Source: Malurus cyaneus samueli
Taxonomy: Eukaryota > Chordata > Aves > Passeriformes > Maluridae
NCBI GenBank assembly: GCA_009741485.1
Contig: VKON01000114.1
Coordinates: 124,001 to 188,000, forward strand
Length of the DNA: 64,000 nucleotides
Reading direction: 5' to 3'
Position 1 is the first letter of the stretch, and each line of letters starts with the position of its first letter. Of this stretch, positions 60,571 through 64,000 are shown one piece after another. Position numbers and translations under genes: made by a program. Below the pieces are notes generated by a model, which was not told the DNA's origin, did not search any database, and saw only the letters and a program-made list of their open reading frames with translations.

Positions 60571-60622
60571 CGGGTGCCCCCAATGCAACCGGGTGCCCCC
60601 AATGCAACCGGGTGCCCCCAAT
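60571..60622. repeat. 19-base tandem repeat, about 2.7 copies
   Basis: The unit is CGGGTGCCCCCAATGCAAC, with starts at 60571, 60590 and 60609 and near-perfect copies. Confidence 0.93.
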
Positions 60623-60739
60623 CAGCACAAGAGAGGTGCAGGGCACATAGAGATATCTCCCAATATGGTGAACAAACATTTCCCAGACACATAGCAGCAT
60701 TTCATGAACATTAAATACTCCAGGGAGCTACAACATGTA

Positions 60740-60830
60740 GTTCAGAATCGTTTGGATTGGAACAGACCTTGAAAAATCATCTAGTCCACCCCTCCGGCCC
60801 AAACAGACAGGTTTAATACCTGAAACTGCT
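60740..60830 (-). mobile_element. CR1 LINE 3'-end remnant
   Basis: AGAATCGTTTGGATTGGAAC followed by AGACCTTGAAAAATCATCTA and GTCCACCCCT matches the CR1 3' end in reverse. It is short and its 5' limit is approximate. Confidence 0.7.
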
Positions 60831-61499
60831 TTGCCCATGTAAGAACAATCAGCCACACACTCCATACTCGAGAGGATTCACAGCCCCTTCCCAATGCTCC
60901 TGTTGCTGCAAGACACAGAGCTCCCTGCTCTGCCCATCTGAGTGACTGCACACAGACCACCATGGCAGTGTCCCCCCTGCCACATACAAACAGCAGACCT
61001 GGAGCTTTAAGTCAACACAATCCACCCTTTACAAGAATCACAGTTATTCTGAAGCTACTCTATTTATTCCATAACATATCTTCTTGAGGAAGCCTCTTTG
61101 GGCAACAGGTAGTTTTCAGAACTACAAGTCCTGAGTTACAAGAGGTTTCTACCACAACCACTATACCTGACTGACCTCAGATTGAAGGGAGGCAAAAAAT
61201 TACTGCAGAAGGCACAACTACATCCCCAGAAGTAATTCCCTTGCATAAAGAAAACAAGGCTAATTTATACCCCAAATCAGCATTTTAGTTGTCTTTTGAA
61301 CAAGACAGTAGAACACTTTGGTAGGAAACTAACACCTGTAAGTAAGTTGAAGCCATACCTTAAGAGGAGGCTTAGATTATATCAATAACCGGTTTGGGAA
61401 CAGCCCAATTTGGACAAAACCAAGGCAGCCTTTCCCTCTAAAAATTACCACGTAGCTCGAGCACGCTTGCAGCCTCACAGAGGTGCCGGCAGCACTTAC

Positions 61500-61600
61500 C
61501 TGCATCAAGGAGGCACCAAGAAGTAACTCCGTCGGGAAGCCAAGGTTGAGAGGAGACTCCTGACCGCCTCCAGCGCTGGCATGTTCCAGACGGCCATGCC
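61500..61600 (-). other. Putative distal non-coding first exon of PLCB2
   Basis: The minus strand reads GATGCAG|GTAAGT, a near-perfect splice donor, at 61500/61499. It sits at the edge of the CpG island that also covers INAFM2. The upstream end is not defined. Assignment to PLCB2 rather than to an antisense non-coding RNA is inference from position and orientation. Confidence 0.45.
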
Positions 61601-61749
61601 AGGAGCCTTCCGTGCGGCTCGGTGGGTGCTGCCCGGCTCCCTGAGGCGCCGCTCACCGGGCTCCCCTCACGCCGGGGCGGGAAAGGGGCGGGGCACGGGG
61701 CACGCGCGTGAGGAGGGGGCGGGACTTCTTTTTAAAGGTGGCGCGGGCT

Positions 61750-61799
61750 CCTCCCTGCCCTCCTCCTCCCCTCCCCTCCCCTCCCTCCCCTCCCCTCCA
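61750..61799 (-). promoter_or_regulatory. Polypyrimidine tract; G-quadruplex-prone on minus
   Basis: The plus strand is a run of CTCCCCTCCC units. The complementary strand therefore has at least six G3-G4 runs separated by one or two bases, the classic promoter G4 pattern. It lies upstream of the INAFM2 start. Confidence 0.65.
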
Positions 61800-61980
61800 G
61801 TCGTCCTCCCCTCAGGGCGGGGTTGCCCCCTACGCTCCGCCCTCGCCCCGGCGGGCAGCGCGGCACGGCACCGGTGGCAGCGCAGGCGGTACCGGCATGT
61901 CCTGAGCGGCGCGGCGGCCGATCCGGGCCGGAGCCAGCACGGAGGGCTCGGTGGAGCAGCGGGCCAAGGGCCGGGCCCCC

Positions 61981-62467
<487 letters not shown>

Positions 62468-63000
62468 CCGGAGACTGACCTGGACACTGACTCGGCCCCG
62501 TTTGGACTCGGTGGAACTGCGGTATCTTCTTTTACCCCCAGTTTTTCCTCAAAAGGGAATTTTGTGGCTTCGTTTTCTTCCTCACCAGGGCTAGCTTCTC
62601 CCTTTGAACCTGCATTGAATTCCTGCGCTGTTCATGCCAGTCTGTTACCTATACAAGGATATCGGTGTCCAAAATTCCTCGCTATTTACAGGATCAGCTG
62701 GGAACAATACGAATTTAGAGGCTGTAATCCATTGTTGAAGTAAAAAAACAGTTTTGTTTAACGATGAGCATAAACTTATTTAAAATATGTGGAAGGTAAA
62801 TTGATTCGTTTACTATATTAAAATATTTTCCCAATATGAAAGTCTCTGTAACACAGTATGTTCTCTTCGGTGGTGGGAGGAGGAATGCTGAACTGGAAGG
62901 GCTCTGAGTAGCAAAATTTTGGCGACTGCAATAGGCAGCCGTGGTGTATGATGTTGATTTCATTTGTCATTAGTCTCCATAGGTGAGGCTGGAGAAACCT
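62468..63000 (+). other. INAFM2: Probable INAFM2 3' UTR
   Basis: The sequence after the stop becomes AT-rich, with an ATTAAA at about 62818. No ORF is supported. The end is unknown. Confidence 0.4.
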
Positions 63001-64000
63001 CTTCACGTGCCTAAATCCTGCTAATTGTGGAAACGAAGCAGTGGTGCTAGAAAGATTTGATCTCTGCTGGCAGAGCAGGTGGAGCTGTGGCCATGGTGCT
63101 GGTGGGCTCTGAGCAGCAGCGTGGTTGTACCCTCATGCTGCTGCCTGCATTGTGGATTGTCCCCGCACCTCGGGGCCATGCGGAACCAGGGTAGGTCTGG
63201 GCCAGGCAGGTCCTGGTGTGCCCTGGGAAGGCTCCTCTCCCAGCTCCATATTTTGCTGCCCTGTGGTCCTCAGAAATCATCTATTCCTTGATGAGCAGGG
63301 TGAAAAAAATGGCCTTTGATGACTCTGGGATGTGGGATATCAACTAGGAAACTGTAAGAGCCGTGTTGTTCCAAGCTGCTGCTTTCCAGATGGATGGATT
63401 CGGCTGAATCTATGAGCCTGTCAGGCTGTGCTGCATCCCTCTGAAAGACACATAGCAGTTCACATTCTTTCTGCTGAGCGATACAAATGTGCTGTAATGT
63501 GGCGTACGTATTTTAGTTGTGCAGATCCCAAAAGTAAAATGTGGCTTTTGGCTGCTGAAAAGAGCTGTTTCATATCAAAATTGGAGTTTGGGACTGTGGT
63601 GGTGTGTTAAGGCTGCCGCATCAGCTGAGCATCTCCTTTACAGCATCTGTGAAAGGTACAAACAGGAGCAGAGAGCTTGCGGGAGAAATTAGGCAAAAAA
63701 AGAGTGGTTTGTCGATCTTCTTTTCACCCTCCTGTCCAGTTTTCTGGGGAGCGTGCAGGGAATGCTGTGTGTGGTAAGAACAAAAAGCTGGTGGGAAGGA
63801 CAAAATGATCCCGTTTAGTCACTTAAGCCAAAATCATGGGATCACTGCCCCTCTCCTGCAGGGCAGGTGGAGGAGCTGGAAGCACTGCACCAGTAGACGG
63901 CTGTCCTACAGCTGTCACCTCCTGAGCTGCTTCTCTGCTCTCCCTGTTCATCTGCGGGAGGCAGTGTCCCGGAGCAGTGCCGGCTCCTGGCCCCACGGGT
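63001..64000. other. Right edge, no gene supported
   Basis: No conserved protein is recognised. A possible acceptor and short frame near 63862 are reported only as a weak observation. Confidence 0.5.

Larger units (their letters stand above)
54940..61499 (-). other. Upstream of PLCB2 coding start (probable 5' intron)
   Basis: This 6.5 kb has no supported coding exon. It carries a CR1 3'-end remnant near 60740-60830 and a 19-base tandem repeat at 60571-60622. A minus-strand acceptor, TTGCTTCTGGTAG, just before the PLCB2 start (about 54963) and a strong donor at 61500 suggest most of it is a 5' UTR intron. Confidence 0.5.

Overview
This is a vertebrate nuclear window, most probably from a bird. 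Introns are short to moderate, CR1-type LINE remnants are present, no mammalian SINEs are seen, and the gene order PAK6 (+) / PLCB2 (-) / INAFM2 (+) is the order of human 15q15. The order or species within birds cannot be told from the sequence alone.

Layout. Positions 1-14379 hold the 3' part of PAK6, a group II p21-activated kinase, on the plus strand. Seven coding exons are present (594 codons plus stop). The first coding exon, with the CRIB GTPase-binding domain, lies upstream of the window. The PAK6 3' UTR probably runs to about 16.2 kb, followed by a gene-poor stretch. Positions about 20.04-54.94 kb hold PLCB2 (phospholipase C beta 2) on the minus strand, convergent with PAK6. All 32 coding exons can be joined by splice sites and phase into one uninterrupted frame of 1206 codons plus stop, with the full PH / EF-hand / X / XY-linker / Y / C2 / C-terminal helical architecture and the catalytic residues at the same numbers as recalled for the human protein (His327, His374, Asn328, Glu357, Asp359, Glu408). 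Positions about 61.6-62.5 kb are a CpG island containing INAFM2 on the plus strand, a small single-exon InaF-motif membrane protein. A strong minus-strand splice donor at 61500 suggests a distal non-coding first exon for PLCB2, head to head with INAFM2.

Non-genic structure. Two large AC-rich minisatellite arrays with related units (about 18.95-19.66 kb and 21.18-22.87 kb) bracket the last two PLCB2 exons and create long, meaningless open frames on both strands. There are several CR1 fragments, short tandem repeats, a 37-base A run and an odd homopolymer-rich inverted repeat in PLCB2 intron 3.

The genes are ordinary signalling genes: a Rho-family-regulated kinase, a Gq / G-beta-gamma / Rac-regulated phospholipase C of haematopoietic cells, and a small membrane protein. 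I found no sign of an unknown multi-gene system. The points most worth checking are a GC-AG intron in PLCB2, the probable distal PLCB2 promoter or exon, the three-frame break in the INAFM2 N terminus, the twin minisatellites, and the apparent absence of ANKRD63 between PAK6 and PLCB2.
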